Source of the DNA: Martinezella calliandrae
Lineage (GTDB): Bacteria; Pseudomonadota; Alphaproteobacteria; Rhizobiales; Rhizobiaceae
NCBI RefSeq assembly: GCF_030272695.1
Contig: NZ_JARFYN010000003.1
Location: forward strand, 124,001-188,000
DNA: 64,000 nt
Direction of reading: 5' to 3'
Below are positions 54,274 to 64,000 of the stretch, piece after piece. Each line of letters begins with the position of its first letter. Position 1 is the first letter of the stretch. The notes beneath the pieces are model-generated. The model made no database searches and was not told the DNA's origin. It saw only the letters and a list, made by a program, of their open reading frames with translations. The position numbers were made by a program, and so were the translations under genes.

Positions 54274-54843
54274 TCAACGGTCGCCACGATCCAGCACGAC
54301 GCAATAGCGTGCCGGCGCTTGGCCCGGATTGTGAAAGACATGGCCGTCACCAACAGGCATGAAGAGACAGTCGCCGGGCTTCAGGCGGTATAAGGTTTCG
54401 CCGACAGTCATTTCCAACTCGCCGTCGAAGAGCCAGACGTGCTGAGTCATGCCGCGGCTCGCCGCATGTGGCGGAAAGCTGACCCGCGCGCCGGCAGGAA
54501 ACACGACATCGACAATATCGACATCCGAGGCGCTCCCGGGTGGAGAGACGGCTCGGCGCATATAGCCGGTTTCGGGATCGCGCCAGACCTGCTGCTCCTG
54601 CCGGCGCGAAAGCGGTGAAGCCTTCTGCCCTTCCTCGGCGAAAAACTCCGACAGCGACAAGCCGAGCGCGGCGCAGACCCGCGCCAAGAGCGAAGCTGTC
54701 GGGCTCGCCTCGGCGCGTTCGATGCGGGAGATCATGGCGCGGCTGACACCGGATGCTGAAGCGAGATCGTCCAGCGTGAGGCTCTTTTCCACTCGCAGGG
54801 CACGGATGCGAATGCCGATCGCCTGTTCGAGTTCCAGTTCCAT
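54274..54843 (-). CDS. XRE-cupin transcriptional regulator
   Basis: The 189-residue protein starts at ATG 54843 behind AAGGATCC. The N-terminal helix-turn-helix (IRALRVEKSLTLDDLASASGVSRAMISRIERAEASPTASLLARVC) is followed by a cupin domain (residues about 110-185) with VFPAGARVSFPPHAASR and FMPVGDGHVFHNPG. This two-domain form senses small metabolites. It leads a probable operon with the GNAT gene and is divergent from tenA at 54970. Confidence 0.93.
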   Translation of the reverse strand: MELELEQAIGIRIRALRVEKSLTLDDLASASGVSRAMISRIERAEASPTASLLARVCAALGLSLSEFFAEEGQKASPLSRRQEQQVWRDPETGYMRRAVSPPGSASDVDIVDVVFPAGARVSFPPHAASRGMTQHVWLFDGELEMTVGETLYRLKPGDCLFMPVGDGHVFHNPGQAPARYCVVLDRGDR

Positions 54844-54969
54844 ATTTGGATCCTTGATTCTACTATAGGAGAAATACAAGATCCAATGATGGAATCAAGC
54901 TCCTTGTGAGCAGACTTGCTTTCACCATAGCGCCGTCGATATATGGCGGGTGCAAGAGTGGAGAGCGGC

Positions 54970-55698
54970 ATGGACGGCATCAGGCAAGGCACCGAGACCA
55001 CGGAAAGCTTCACGGATGCGGCTTGGGACCGCATCAAACCAATTATGGTGGAAATCGAGCGATTGCCGCTGCTGGAACGGCTGTCGGAAGGTACGCTGCC
55101 ACCGGAGGTTTTCCGCCATTACATCCTGCAGGATGCAATCTATCTGAAGCACTATGCCCGCTGCCTTGCAATCGTTGCCGCCAAGGCGCCCGACAATGCG
55201 CAGGTGTTGCGCTTCCTCGGTTCGGCGCAGAAGGCAATCACCGTCGAGCAGGGCCTGCACGCCGGCTTCCTGATGCAGTTCGGCATTTCGAGCGCGGATG
55301 TAAGCGCTGCCGAGCCTTCGCCGGCCTGTTTCGCCTACACAAATTTCCTTTTGGCTACCGCCTATCACAGTTCCTATGCCGTTGCGCTTTCAGCCGTTCT
55401 GCCATGCTTTTGGATCTACTGGCATGTCGGCGAAGGCATCAAAAGCAAGCCGGCGATCGAGGGCAATGTGTTCCAAGCCTGGATCAACACCTATGGCGAT
55501 CCGCAATTCGCAGCCGGCGCCCGGGAAGTCATCGCATTGACCGACATCGCGGCCCGCGCAGCCTCGGCAGCTGAGCGCCGGCAAATGAGCGACGCCTTCG
55601 TGCGTGCCGCCCAATATGAATGGATGTTCTGGGATTCAGCCTGGCGACTGGAGAAGTGGCCCGCCTGCCCCACGCTCCCCGGCTGCAAAATAGCGTAA
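54970..55698 (+). CDS. tenA: TenA/thiaminase II family protein
   Basis: The 242-residue protein starts at ATG 54970. It has the TenA helical core: [24 protein letters not shown] supplies the Asp and Tyr of the pocket, [16 protein letters not shown] has the Cys expected at the active site, and [10 protein letters not shown] holds the Glu. This is the Cys-containing class, which hydrolyses aminopyrimidines in thiamine salvage. No other thi gene is in the window. It shares a divergent spacer with the XRE-cupin gene, and lepA starts 55 bp downstream. Confidence 0.92.
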   Translation: MDGIRQGTETTESFTDAAWDRIKPIMVEIERLPLLERLSEGTLPPEVFRHYILQDAIYLKHYARCLAIVAAKAPDNAQVLRFLGSAQKAITVEQGLHAGFLMQFGISSADVSAAEPSPACFAYTNFLLATAYHSSYAVALSAVLPCFWIYWHVGEGIKSKPAIEGNVFQAWINTYGDPQFAAGAREVIALTDIAARAASAAERRQMSDAFVRAAQYEWMFWDSAWRLEKWPACPTLPGCKIA

Positions 55699-55753
55699 AC
55701 GGCGGGATAATTACCGCTTTGCGGCGCGGGGCGGCGCTGCTATATGCTCGCGC

Positions 55754-57577
<1,824 letters not shown>

Positions 57578-57651
57578 GGCTTCGCGATAAATGATTATGC
57601 GCATAATTCGGCGAGAACACCGTTGCTCAGACTGCGCGCAAAATCGTCACC

Positions 57652-57852
57652 TTGTGGCTTGACGAAAGCCTTGCTTCGCATGCCCTTGCCCTAGAAATCA
57701 ATATCTCGCGTGCCGCCGAAGATGGCATCGCCCTTGCGACAAAAGCTGAATGCGAGCGCCTATGGCGTTTGGAAAACGCTCAAGCGATTGAACAGGCGAA
57801 TGCCTATGTCGAAAAACACGGACTGCCGCTTGGAAAATATCCGCAGTTCTGA
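57652..57852 (+). CDS. Orphan CcdA-like antitoxin, shortened or start-degraded
   Basis: The frame encodes SLASHALALEINISRAAEDGIALATKAECERLWRLENAQAIEQANAYVEKHGLPLG, which follows the CcdA antitoxin pattern (LGINISRAAE, then W..EN..AI...N..VE..GLPL). The usual basic N-terminus reads [12 protein letters not shown] upstream of TTG 57652, and that frame is open from 57607 but offers no ATG or GTG. So the true start is probably lost, or TTG is used. No CcdB toxin fits in the remaining 37 bases before the next gene. It is most likely a toxin-antitoxin remnant. Confidence 0.6.
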   Translation: MWLDESLASHALALEINISRAAEDGIALATKAECERLWRLENAQAIEQANAYVEKHGLPLGKYPQF

Positions 57853-57889
57853 TCCGCAGCGACGACTTTCTCTTCCAATGTTTCTGACC

Positions 57890-58345
57890 TCAGTTCTGCG
57901 CCGTATATTCCTTGATTAGGCCCTCATACTCATTCATCTCCGGCAGTGCGGCATAGCTGTGAACCGCCGGTGTCGTCACCCAGGGCAATTTTTCTCTCGT
58001 CCAGGTCTCGACGAACGGCGTGAACCAGCGGGGGTCGTCTAGCATGGTCGGGCGCAGGTTCACGAACCAGTCGAACCCTTCCAGGCGCGTGAACATCCAG
58101 CTCATGCAGTATGGGCAGAAGTAGTGTTTCAGGTTTTCGTCGTGCATCCCGCCGATGACCGGTTCGCCATGCGTGACTTCGAAGCCTTCGCTCGGAATGG
58201 CGACGCTCAGCGAATAGGCGCTGGAGGACATATGTTGGCAGCCTGTGCAGTGGCAGGCCATGGTCAATAGCGGCTTGGCGCTGACCTTGATGCGTATCTG
58301 CCCACAACGGCATCCGCCTTCCCAAGGCAATTCTGGCTGGGTCAT
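57890..58345 (-). CDS. GFA/CENP-V family protein
   Basis: The 151-residue protein starts at ATG 58345 behind GGAGGAG. It carries the zinc ligands of the GFA fold: GGCRCGQIRIK, ACHCTGCQHMSSSAYS and YFCPYCMSWMFTR. The zinc sites are Cys-based and complete. No formaldehyde-specific neighbour is seen, so the substrate is unknown. The CcdA remnant converges with it from the left. Confidence 0.88.
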   Translation of the reverse strand: MTQPELPWEGGCRCGQIRIKVSAKPLLTMACHCTGCQHMSSSAYSLSVAIPSEGFEVTHGEPVIGGMHDENLKHYFCPYCMSWMFTRLEGFDWFVNLRPTMLDDPRWFTPFVETWTREKLPWVTTPAVHSYAALPEMNEYEGLIKEYTAQN

Positions 58346-58474
58346 GATCTCGTCTCCTCCGGTTCTAATCGTTGTTCGGCCAGGATTTAGCGTCGGGACG
58401 CTTAACGTCGAGTGGCCGCGTCGATCAGCGTTTGCTGACACGCAAGATCCTTGGTGCTCGGCGGCTTTCGGCCT

Positions 58475-59209
58475 TCAGAGCACGGCCTCCTTGTGTCGCT
58501 CCGCCGCCGTGCCAATCGTGCTCACCCAGCCCCGCGCGATGGCCAGCCCTGCTGTCTCAGCCGAAGGCGCATCCTGCACAGCGATCTCGGGATAGCGCTC
58601 CAGCCAGCCAGGTTCGTTGCGTTCGATCGATGCCTTGAATTCCGTCCGCCAACGTTCGACCACTGCGGCATTGGCCTCGAAATGGAACTGCGTCCCGTAG
58701 GCGGCGCGGCCGACGCGGAAGGCCTGGTTCCTGGTCACGGCGTTGGTCGCGAGGTGCACGGCGCCGGCGGGCAGCGAAAATGTGTCGGAATGCCATTGGA
58801 AGATGGTGAAATCGTCGGCGACATCGGACAGCAGCGGATCGGCCTTGCCTTCCTCTGTGACGCCGACCATTTTCCAACCGAATTCATGGGTTGTGCCGAT
58901 GAGGTTCTCTGCCTCATAGGCGCGCGCCAGAATCTGGCTCCCGAGGCAGATGCCGAGCACGGCCTTGTCAGCCTCTTCGAAGCGGCGCATCAGTTGCGCT
59001 AGCTCCGGCAGATAGGGGTGGGTTTCGTCGTCAAGCGCATTCTGCTCGCCGCCGAGCACGACCAACGCATCATGCGCCCTGACATCATTCGGAAGCCTCT
59101 CGCCATCCCACGCCCGAAACCACTCGATCTCCGCGCCCGCTTCCTCCAGCGCGATGCCAAGAGCGCCAAGCGGCGTGTTTTTCATGTTTTCGACGACAGC
59201 GACCCGCAT
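58475..59209 (-). CDS. Class I glutamine amidotransferase-like protein (GMP-synthase-like)
   Basis: The 244-residue protein starts at ATG 59209 (MRVAVVENMKN). It has the class I GATase fold with the nucleophile elbow GICLGSQILA (Cys near residue 86), and GTQFHFEANA, with the catalytic His, near residue 175. It stands alone without a synthetase partner, like several bacterial GMP-synthase-like amidotransferases that act on small amines or gamma-glutamyl compounds. Confidence 0.85.
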   Translation of the reverse strand: MRVAVVENMKNTPLGALGIALEEAGAEIEWFRAWDGERLPNDVRAHDALVVLGGEQNALDDETHPYLPELAQLMRRFEEADKAVLGICLGSQILARAYEAENLIGTTHEFGWKMVGVTEEGKADPLLSDVADDFTIFQWHSDTFSLPAGAVHLATNAVTRNQAFRVGRAAYGTQFHFEANAAVVERWRTEFKASIERNEPGWLERYPEIAVQDAPSAETAGLAIARGWVSTIGTAAERHKEAVL

Positions 59210-59333
59210 TCTCGTTGATTCCCGAAAAATTATCCGGGCAAAGATGAGCATGAGCGGATCGGCGGCGCAAGAGCCCCGCTTGCGGCCGATTAAAGTTGAG
59301 TCTAAATGTCAGCAAACAACAAGGAACCCGACG

Positions 59334-59627
59334 ATGACCGACAAGCCGCGGATCACCATTCTCTATTGCACACAATGCAACTGGCTGCTGCGCGCCGGCT
59401 GGATGGCGCAGGAATTGCTGCAGACCTTCAGCGACAACCTTGGCGAAGTGGCCCTGATCCCCGGCACAGGCGGCAACTTCGAAATCCGCATCGACGGAGA
59501 ACTTTTGTGGGAGCGCAAGCGCGATGGCGGCTTTCCCGGCCCAAAGGAGCTGAAACAGCGGGTGCGCGACGTCATAGATCCCAATCGCGATCTCGGCCAC
59601 ACGGACCGCGGATCGCTGGAGAGCTGA
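59334..59627 (+). CDS. SelT/SelW/SelH (Rdx) family thioredoxin-fold protein
   Basis: The 97-residue protein starts at ATG 59334 with AAGGAA upstream. It has the Rdx fold with the redox motif CTQC (ILYCTQCNWLLRAGWM) in place of selenocysteine, and PGTGGNFEIRIDGELLWERKRDGGFPGPKELKQRVRDVI. These are small redox proteins with unproven partners. It is divergent from the amidotransferase gene and convergent with the small basic protein gene downstream. Confidence 0.88.
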   Translation: MTDKPRITILYCTQCNWLLRAGWMAQELLQTFSDNLGEVALIPGTGGNFEIRIDGELLWERKRDGGFPGPKELKQRVRDVIDPNRDLGHTDRGSLES

Positions 59628-59725
59628 CTGCGCCACTCACCGGCGAACCTCTGGGGCCGCGCCGACTGACATTGCACCGACTGACATATCCGGAAGGCGC
59701 GGCCCACTGGCCCGCCTTCGCTCTG

Positions 59726-59863
59726 TCACTTGTCTTTCCTGCCGAGGCTTACCGTGCTGGCAGCCTGCCTGACCTGAGAGCCCGGCTGCTGCTTTACAGC
59801 GACGATCTTGTCCTTCTTGGGTTTTCGCACCTCGCGATGACTTCTAATTTGACCCTTGGCCAT
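59726..59863 (-). CDS. Small basic protein (45 residues)
   Basis: Starts at ATG 59863 behind GGAAGGAG, an excellent ribosome site. The sequence MAKGQIRSHREVRKPKKDK is rich in Lys, Arg and Gln and resembles small basic proteins common in rhizobial genomes. It has no recognisable fold. It could bind nucleic acid, but that is only an inference from charge. Confidence 0.65.
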   Translation of the reverse strand: MAKGQIRSHREVRKPKKDKIVAVKQQPGSQVRQAASTVSLGRKDK

Positions 59864-60018
59864 TGTGGGCTCCTTCCTTCGCGCGCGGCCATATGGATGT
59901 GGCGACACTTTAGGGACTGCTCAAGTTACGCGAAAATCAAGCGAATATTTTCGAACGAGCCGTTAGACACAGCAAATGGATGTGCTTAGCCCCAAAACCG
60001 GTGGCAGAAGACTCCCGC

Positions 60019-60441
60019 TTAATTGTAGGGTGAGCGGCAGGTCTGGAACCCGTGGTGAAGTGTGGTGTAGAGATTGGTGCCAGGATTGTAGGTCCGATAA
60101 TGTTCGGAGCACCACATCTGATGGCGGGTGCGATTGTCGACCGGCATGCGGTAGTTGGTTGTTGGCGCGACATAGTTGGTGCGTGGCGGGATCACAACTC
60201 GGGGCGTCTCGAAACGGTTCCTGTCTAGCGGCGACACCGTATTCGGAAGGGGATAGCCGGGCGGCCGATACCATTGCTCCGATCCGAAGCCGAAGCAGCC
60301 CCGATAGTCGCATACGGTGGGCCCAGTCGTGCGGGGAGGAATGACGAGCGGGCTGCTCGCGGCCGCGTTGGCGAGATCCGGTGGCGACAGCAAAGCGAGG
60401 CTGATTGCGCAGCCGAATACGATCTTGCCGAAAACAGTCAT
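60019..60441 (-). CDS. BA14K-like exported protein
   Basis: The 140-residue protein starts at ATG 60441 with AGGAGTC upstream. A signal peptide (residues about 1-26, MTVFGKIVFGCAISLALLSPPD) leads to a proline-rich middle and a C-terminal domain HQMWCSEHYRTYNPGTNLYTTLHHGFQTCRSPY, which is the BA14K pattern (two Cys and aromatic residues at fixed spacing). BA14K is an immunogenic, lectin-like protein in Brucella and is common in rhizobia. The role here is unknown. Confidence 0.75.
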   Translation of the reverse strand: MTVFGKIVFGCAISLALLSPPDLANAAASSPLVIPPRTTGPTVCDYRGCFGFGSEQWYRPPGYPLPNTVSPLDRNRFETPRVVIPPRTNYVAPTTNYRMPVDNRTRHQMWCSEHYRTYNPGTNLYTTLHHGFQTCRSPYN

Positions 60442-60612
60442 GATAGACTCCTGTCGTTGGTCATGACGACCCAACCCGCGGCTTTACTTTTTATTTGGGC
60501 CTTCGCCGGAGACAAAACCAGAGGCGCGATGGCGGATATCAGCCGCATCGGTCGGTTGATCCTTTGCCTCGCTTGCTCCATAAGAGGTGCAACCTTTCCG
60601 AGGAGATTGCCC

Positions 60613-62043
60613 GTGAGCAGCTTGAAATTTGGAACCAGCGGCCTTCGCGGCCTGTCCGTCGATCTCCTGGGACGGGCGTCTGCCCTCTATGCCACCGCCT
60701 TCGCCCGCCACCTGTTGAAAAGCGGCTATGCACAGCCCGGCGACCTCATCCTGGTCGGCCGCGATTTTCGCGAATCCAGCCCGGCGATCTCGGCCACCTG
60801 CATCGGCGCGCTCAAGCGTGCCGGCCTCACGCCGGTCGATTGCGGCACGGTGCCAACCCCAGCGTTGGCGCTTTACGGGCTGGAGCTCAAGGCCGCTTCG
60901 CTGATGATCACCGGCTCGCATATTCCGGCCGACCGCAACGGCATCAAATTCTATCGCCCCGACGGCGAGATCGACAAGCAGGACGAATTGGCGATCAGCG
61001 CCGAAGCTGCTGGCATCGGCGACGCCAGCCTGGATGAGACGCCCGCCGCTGGCGAGAATCGAACGGCGGAGGCCGAGGCGCTATTCTTCGAGCGCAATAC
61101 CGCCCTGCTGCCCGCCGACAGCCTCATCGGCCTCACCATAGGCGTCTACCAGCACAGCACGGTGGCGCGTGAGCTGCTGGGCCTGGTGCTGGTGCACTAC
61201 GGCGCGCGAGTCGTGCCGCTCGGCCGTTCCGAAAGTTTCATTCCTGTCGATACCGAAGCGGTCTCCGCGGAGACCATCCGCCTGCTCAAGGGCTGGACAC
61301 CGGAGCATGGACTGGACGCGATCGTCTCCGCCGATGGCGATGGCGACCGGCCGCTTGTCTCCGACGAAACCGGCGAGCCGCTGCGCGGCGACCTGCTCGG
61401 CCTCATCGCCGCAAATTTCCTGGGCGCGGAGGTCGTGGTAACTCCGGTTACCTCCAATTCCGGCATCGAAGCCGCCGGCTCCTACGCCGTCACCCGCACC
61501 CGCGTCGGCTCGCCCTATGTCATCGCTGGCATGGATGAGGCGCTGGCGGCCGGCAAGGCGAATGTCATGGGATTCGAAGCCAATGGCGGCACCCTGACGG
61601 CAAGCCGCTTCATCATCGAGGGACAGCCGATACGCGCGCTGCCGACGCGCGACAGCTTCCTGCCGATCCTGGCGACACTCTACGCCGCCGCCCGCGCAAA
61701 ACAATCGCTGACGGCCGTCGCCGCCAACTACCGCCTACCTTTCGCCGCTGCCGACCGGCTGGAGAATTTTCCGGTCGAAACCAGCGCGGCACTTATGGCT
61801 TATCTGCGCGCCTCCGACGCCAACCTCGCCGACTTCATGGCGCCGATCGCCGGCGTGGCGTCAAAGAGCGATATAGACGGGCTGCGGGTGACGCTGACCG
61901 ATGGCCGAATCATCCATTTCCGCCCTTCGGGCAATGCACCGGAAATGCGCTGCTATGTCGAATCGGCGGATGAAAACGAAGCAAAGGCCCTGCTGGAACA
62001 GGGACTTGACCTCATCCGCGCATGGGCGGCGGCCCGGGGTTAA
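60613..62043 (+). CDS. Phosphomannomutase/phosphoglucomutase family enzyme
   Basis: The best start is GTG 60613 (SSLKFGTSGLRG), seven bases after AGGAG; longer frames have improbable leaders. The 476-residue enzyme has the alpha-D-phosphohexomutase motifs in order: FGTSGLRG, a catalytic-serine loop MITGSHIPADRNGIKFY, the metal loop SADGDGDRPLV, the substrate loop GFEANGGTLT and a phosphate-binding RPSGNAPEMR. It interconverts hexose 1- and 6-phosphates for polysaccharide synthesis. The substrate (mannose or glucose) cannot be told apart from sequence alone. Confidence 0.93.
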   Translation: MSSLKFGTSGLRGLSVDLLGRASALYATAFARHLLKSGYAQPGDLILVGRDFRESSPAISATCIGALKRAGLTPVDCGTVPTPALALYGLELKAASLMITGSHIPADRNGIKFYRPDGEIDKQDELAISAEAAGIGDASLDETPAAGENRTAEAEALFFERNTALLPADSLIGLTIGVYQHSTVARELLGLVLVHYGARVVPLGRSESFIPVDTEAVSAETIRLLKGWTPEHGLDAIVSADGDGDRPLVSDETGEPLRGDLLGLIAANFLGAEVVVTPVTSNSGIEAAGSYAVTRTRVGSPYVIAGMDEALAAGKANVMGFEANGGTLTASRFIIEGQPIRALPTRDSFLPILATLYAAARAKQSLTAVAANYRLPFAAADRLENFPVETSAALMAYLRASDANLADFMAPIAGVASKSDIDGLRVTLTDGRIIHFRPSGNAPEMRCYVESADENEAKALLEQGLDLIRAWAAARG

Positions 62044-62135
62044 CCCGGGCTTCAACCGCTTTTTTTCAGATTGCCACGAAAACTTCAAAAACCCTGTTGA
62101 CACCGAAGAGCCACCCCCTTACATGCGTGTCCGTC

Positions 62136-62220
62136 GCCCAGATGGCGGAATTGGTAGACGCGCAGGTTTCAGGTACCTGTGCCGCGAGGCGTGGAGGTTC
62201 GAGTCCTCTTCTGGGCACCA
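62136..62220 (+). tRNA. tRNA-Leu, anticodon CAG
   Basis: The acceptor arms GCCCAGA (62136-62142) and TCTGGGC (62210-62216) pair, with A73 and an encoded CCA at 62218-62220. A D-arm TGGCGGAATTGGTAGACGC, an anticodon loop TTCAGGT within CAGGT/ACCTG, a variable arm, and a TpsiC loop GTTCGAGTC are all present. The length of 85 nucleotides with a long variable arm fits a leucine tRNA. Confidence 0.95.
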
Positions 62221-62229
62221 TTCCATTTC

Positions 62230-62248
62230 GAACGTATTGATTACGTTC
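62230..62248 (+). terminator. Hairpin after the tRNA gene
   Basis: GAACGTA (62230-62236) and TACGTTC (62242-62248) are exact complements around TTGAT. It starts ten bases after the tRNA CCA. It could end the tRNA transcript, but there is no T-run. The 62250-62486 stretch that follows has no recognisable gene. Confidence 0.3.
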
Positions 62249-62486
62249 AACTTCCTGATATTGCTAAGCTGTTCGCTTACCTACTGCTACACGCGGGTGG
62301 GACACAGTGCATGTCAGAATGGCAAGCCCGATGCGCCGTAGAGGCTCTACCTTCATCCAATTCCGAAAGCGAATTGCGAAGGATGTTATCGCTCTTGTGC
62401 GCTTCTCCGCCGGATGGCTTTAGGTCCTTCTTGCCCGCATTTTGTAAAGCCTACATCCGCTGGTTTGCGTGACCGTAGCCAACCTT

Positions 62487-62771
62487 TCAACCCCTCGGCA
62501 TCATCCCAATGAGCAGCATGTTGCCTTGCCTATTGCCGCAGCCTTGGCAGACCAACTTGGTCGCCAGTGAGCCTACCTTCCTGCCGCCGCCGAAACGTCT
62601 GGCCATCTCGTAGCGGTCGACACGCACGGTCCTGTGGCAAGCCGAGCAAGCGGCAGTTAGTTCGTACCATTGCGGTAGACCTCCAAGCGTACGCTGGTAG
62701 TCATCATGCCCAATAGGCAGCAGCGTTATGCCTTTTCGGTGTCTCATTTCGTGCGTCGTGCCGTGGCTCAT
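62487..62771 (-). CDS. Small zinc-ribbon-like protein of unknown function
   Basis: I start it at ATG 62771 (MSHGTTHEMRHRKG), with GGGAG just upstream; the open frame extends to 63068 but would run through the gene on the other strand. The 94-residue product has two CxxC pairs, ACSACHR and VCQGCGN, about 35 residues apart with basic residues between them, as in a zinc ribbon. No named family was recognised. Confidence 0.6.
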   Translation of the reverse strand: MSHGTTHEMRHRKGITLLPIGHDDYQRTLGGLPQWYELTAACSACHRTVRVDRYEMARRFGGGRKVGSLATKLVCQGCGNRQGNMLLIGMMPRG

Positions 62772-62823
62772 TGACTCCCATAGCAATAAGAACATAAAGG
62801 GAACGTGAAGGAGTAACAAGCTA

Positions 62824-63090
62824 ATGATTCGATTTGCACCGCAGGCAGCCCAAATCGCCACCCCTTTGAAAGCCATCAAGGAAGGTCCAGCGATCGAACC
62901 CGCAAAGGTGACTGATGAAAGCAAGGCGACCACTGATAGTGGATCGCTGCTTGCGGAGCTTCCAGAGGTTTCCGCTCCCGCTCCGTCTAAGGCCTCCAGC
63001 TCCCATCTGAGCACCAAGGCCCGTGCGCCTAAGAAGTCGAAGGCGGGGTCAGACGCAACGGCAGCCATGCAGCTCGATTTGAACGCATAG
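62824..63090 (+). CDS. Small Ala/Ser/Lys-rich protein of unknown function
   Basis: The 88-residue protein starts at ATG 62824 with AAGGAGT about ten bases upstream and is followed by a perfect terminator hairpin (63110-63136), which together support a real gene. The composition is low-complexity (ASSSHLSTKARAPKKSKAGS near the end) and looks disordered. It is divergent from the zinc-ribbon-like gene, 52 bp away. Confidence 0.6.
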   Translation: MIRFAPQAAQIATPLKAIKEGPAIEPAKVTDESKATTDSGSLLAELPEVSAPAPSKASSSHLSTKARAPKKSKAGSDATAAMQLDLNA

Positions 63091-63109
63091 GCTCGTCCTG
63101 CGTAAGAAG

Positions 63110-63136
63110 AACTGCCGAGATTTCCTCTCGGCAGTT
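63110..63136 (+). terminator. Terminator hairpin after the small Ala-rich gene
   Basis: AACTGCCGAGA (63110-63120) and TCTCGGCAGTT (63126-63136) are exact complements with a five-base loop. It follows the stop at 63090 by 19 bases. TCTC follows rather than a long T-run. Confidence 0.65.
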
Positions 63137-63222
63137 TCTCAGATCAAATGCGATGATTTTTGAGACGAAGCCGCGCATTGCCGGCGATGCGGAAGGCAAT
63201 CAGACGGATGCGGAAACTACAC

Positions 63223-64000
63223 CTATAGAACAGGACTGAGCCGCACGATCGCCGCAAACCGTTCCCAATCCTTCCCGGCCTTCGGAGTCCATGCGGCTTC
63301 GGCGATGGCCGGCAGTCGGGGGAAGACCAGGCGGTTGAAATAGGCGCGGGAGAGGAAATTTTCCTGCCAGATACAGGCTTGTACGCCCTTCATCCGGTCC
63401 GTCAGCTCCTCGGGGAACTCGCCCTCCGCCTCATAGGCATAGGTGTGCGCCGGCGGCACGGTTCCGGCCCAGCTCGCACCGGGTTCCTGCCAGGCTTCCG
63501 CCTGTACCATGTCGAGGTAATAGGCCTGGCCGGGGGTCATCACCACATCATAGCCCTGGCGCGCCAGCTCGATGCCGACTTCAGGCTTCTCCCAGGCCAT
63601 CAGCAGCGTGTCTTCGGTGGCGACGCCGCCGCCATGAGCGACTTCGTTCCAGCCGACGAGCTTGCGGTCGCGTGCCGTCAGCATCGCCTTCACCCGCTTC
63701 AGGAAATAGGATTGCAGCTCGAAGGTGCCGGATATACCCTCCCGCTCCATCACCTTGCGCGCAAGTGGCGAGGCGAGCCAGGAGCCGTTGGCCACCTCGT
63801 CGCCGCCGATATGGATATACTCGGAGGGAAACAATTCGACCATTTCGTCGAACACTTTCCCGAGGAATTCATAGGTCGGCTCAACGGCCGGGTTGAGGGC
63901 ATTGTTGGGATAGCCTTGCACGGAGTGATAGCTCTCCGGCGCCTCTTGCCCGTCGGCCAGATCCGGCAGGGCAATGAGGGCGGCAGTGCTGTGGCCGGGA
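63223..64000 (-). CDS. GH20 beta-N-acetylhexosaminidase, truncated by window edge
   Basis: The frame is open through the right edge; an internal GTG at 63921 is not the start. At least 259 residues are visible. It has the GH20 features: PGHSTAALIALPDL at the visible start, SEYIHIGGDEVANGSW with the catalytic Asp-Glu pair, LVGWNEVAHGG, a TLLMAWEKPEVG stretch and a C-terminal aromatic pocket (VQACIWQENF, then PAIAEAAWTPKAGKDW). It removes terminal N-acetylhexosamines from chitooligosaccharides or glycans. No transporter partner is visible inside the window. Confidence 0.9.
   Translation of the reverse strand, partial: PGHSTAALIALPDLADGQEAPESYHSVQGYPNNALNPAVEPTYEFLGKVFDEMVELFPSEYIHIGGDEVANGSWLASPLARKVMEREGISGTFELQSYFLKRVKAMLTARDRKLVGWNEVAHGGGVATEDTLLMAWEKPEVGIELARQGYDVVMTPGQAYYLDMVQAEAWQEPGASWAGTVPPAHTYAYEAEGEFPEELTDRMKGVQACIWQENFLSRAYFNRLVFPRLPAIAEAAWTPKAGKDWERFAAIVRLSPVL

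Noticed and set aside
62237..62250. TTGATTACGTTCAA, close to the FNR/FixK box.
   Set aside because: It overlaps the short hairpin after tRNA-Leu, has a mismatch in one half, and no oxygen-regulated gene follows.

Overview
The window looks like a chromosomal segment from a Rhizobiaceae alphaproteobacterium, most likely Rhizobium or a close relative. The evidence is the high GC, the order infC-rpmI-rplT-pheS-pheT on the minus strand, a lepA gene, a BA14K-type exported protein, an MbfA-type ferritin/CCC1 fusion preceded by a perfect Irr-type ICE palindrome, a TTAA-N7-TTAA CtrA-type box, and a palindromic intergenic element of the kind scattered through rhizobial genomes. No CRISPR array, prophage, transposase or plasmid replication gene was found. 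Species was not determined.

Layout. 0-8.5 kb is an accessory, regulator-rich stretch: a GFA protein cut by the left edge, a TetR regulator, a decayed plus an intact isoprenylcysteine methyltransferase-like gene behind a GbsR/MarR regulator with a perfect palindrome at its start, a YCII/DGPF protein, and a LysR gene divergent from a methyltransferase, membrane protein and MFS exporter run. A DNA repair methyltransferase (ogt) and a 58-residue Gly-rich lipoprotein follow. 9-18 kb holds a SulP-STAS transporter, a LysR/quinone reductase divergent pair with an 11-bp inverted repeat, an MFS carrier, an aspartoacylase-like deacylase, an ArsC-like protein, ybaK and an M29 aminopeptidase. 17.7-25 kb has an EEP nuclease-fold protein, a flavodoxin-fold quinone reductase, xseA, and a glycan module: a GT-C-like membrane protein divergent from a GT2 polyprenyl-phosphate glycosyltransferase overlapping a GtrA flippase.

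25-32.8 kb is metabolic and regulatory: a Gfo/Idh/MocA oxidoreductase, a cysteine hydrolase coupled to a GlxA-type regulator, two aldo/keto reductases (one divergent from a LysR gene), a GNAT gene and a PhnF-like GntR regulator without phosphonate genes beside it. 33.1-40.7 kb encodes a 1833-residue alpha-2-macroglobulin with an N-terminal PAN/Apple domain, followed at once by penicillin-binding protein 1C. 41-46.5 kb is the core translation cluster, with an infC that appears to use an AUU start. 46.8-52.9 kb carries an alpha/beta hydrolase, a transglutaminase-like cysteine protease behind a CtrA box, mbfA with its ICE divergent from a truncated haemoglobin, an EamA exporter and an acetylpolyamine/histone deacetylase homologue.

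53-64 kb contains a HAD hydrolase split by a one-base frameshift, an XRE-cupin/GNAT pair, tenA, lepA, an orphan CcdA-like antitoxin remnant, a second GFA protein, a GMP-synthase-like amidotransferase, a SelW-type CxxC protein, small conserved-looking proteins, a phosphohexomutase, tRNA-Leu(CAG) and a GH20 beta-N-acetylhexosaminidase cut by the right edge. The points most worth a second look are the glycan module, the several perfect operator-like palindromes, the iron/CtrA boxes, the genes in decay, and genes shorter than 60 codons that simple ORF calling misses.
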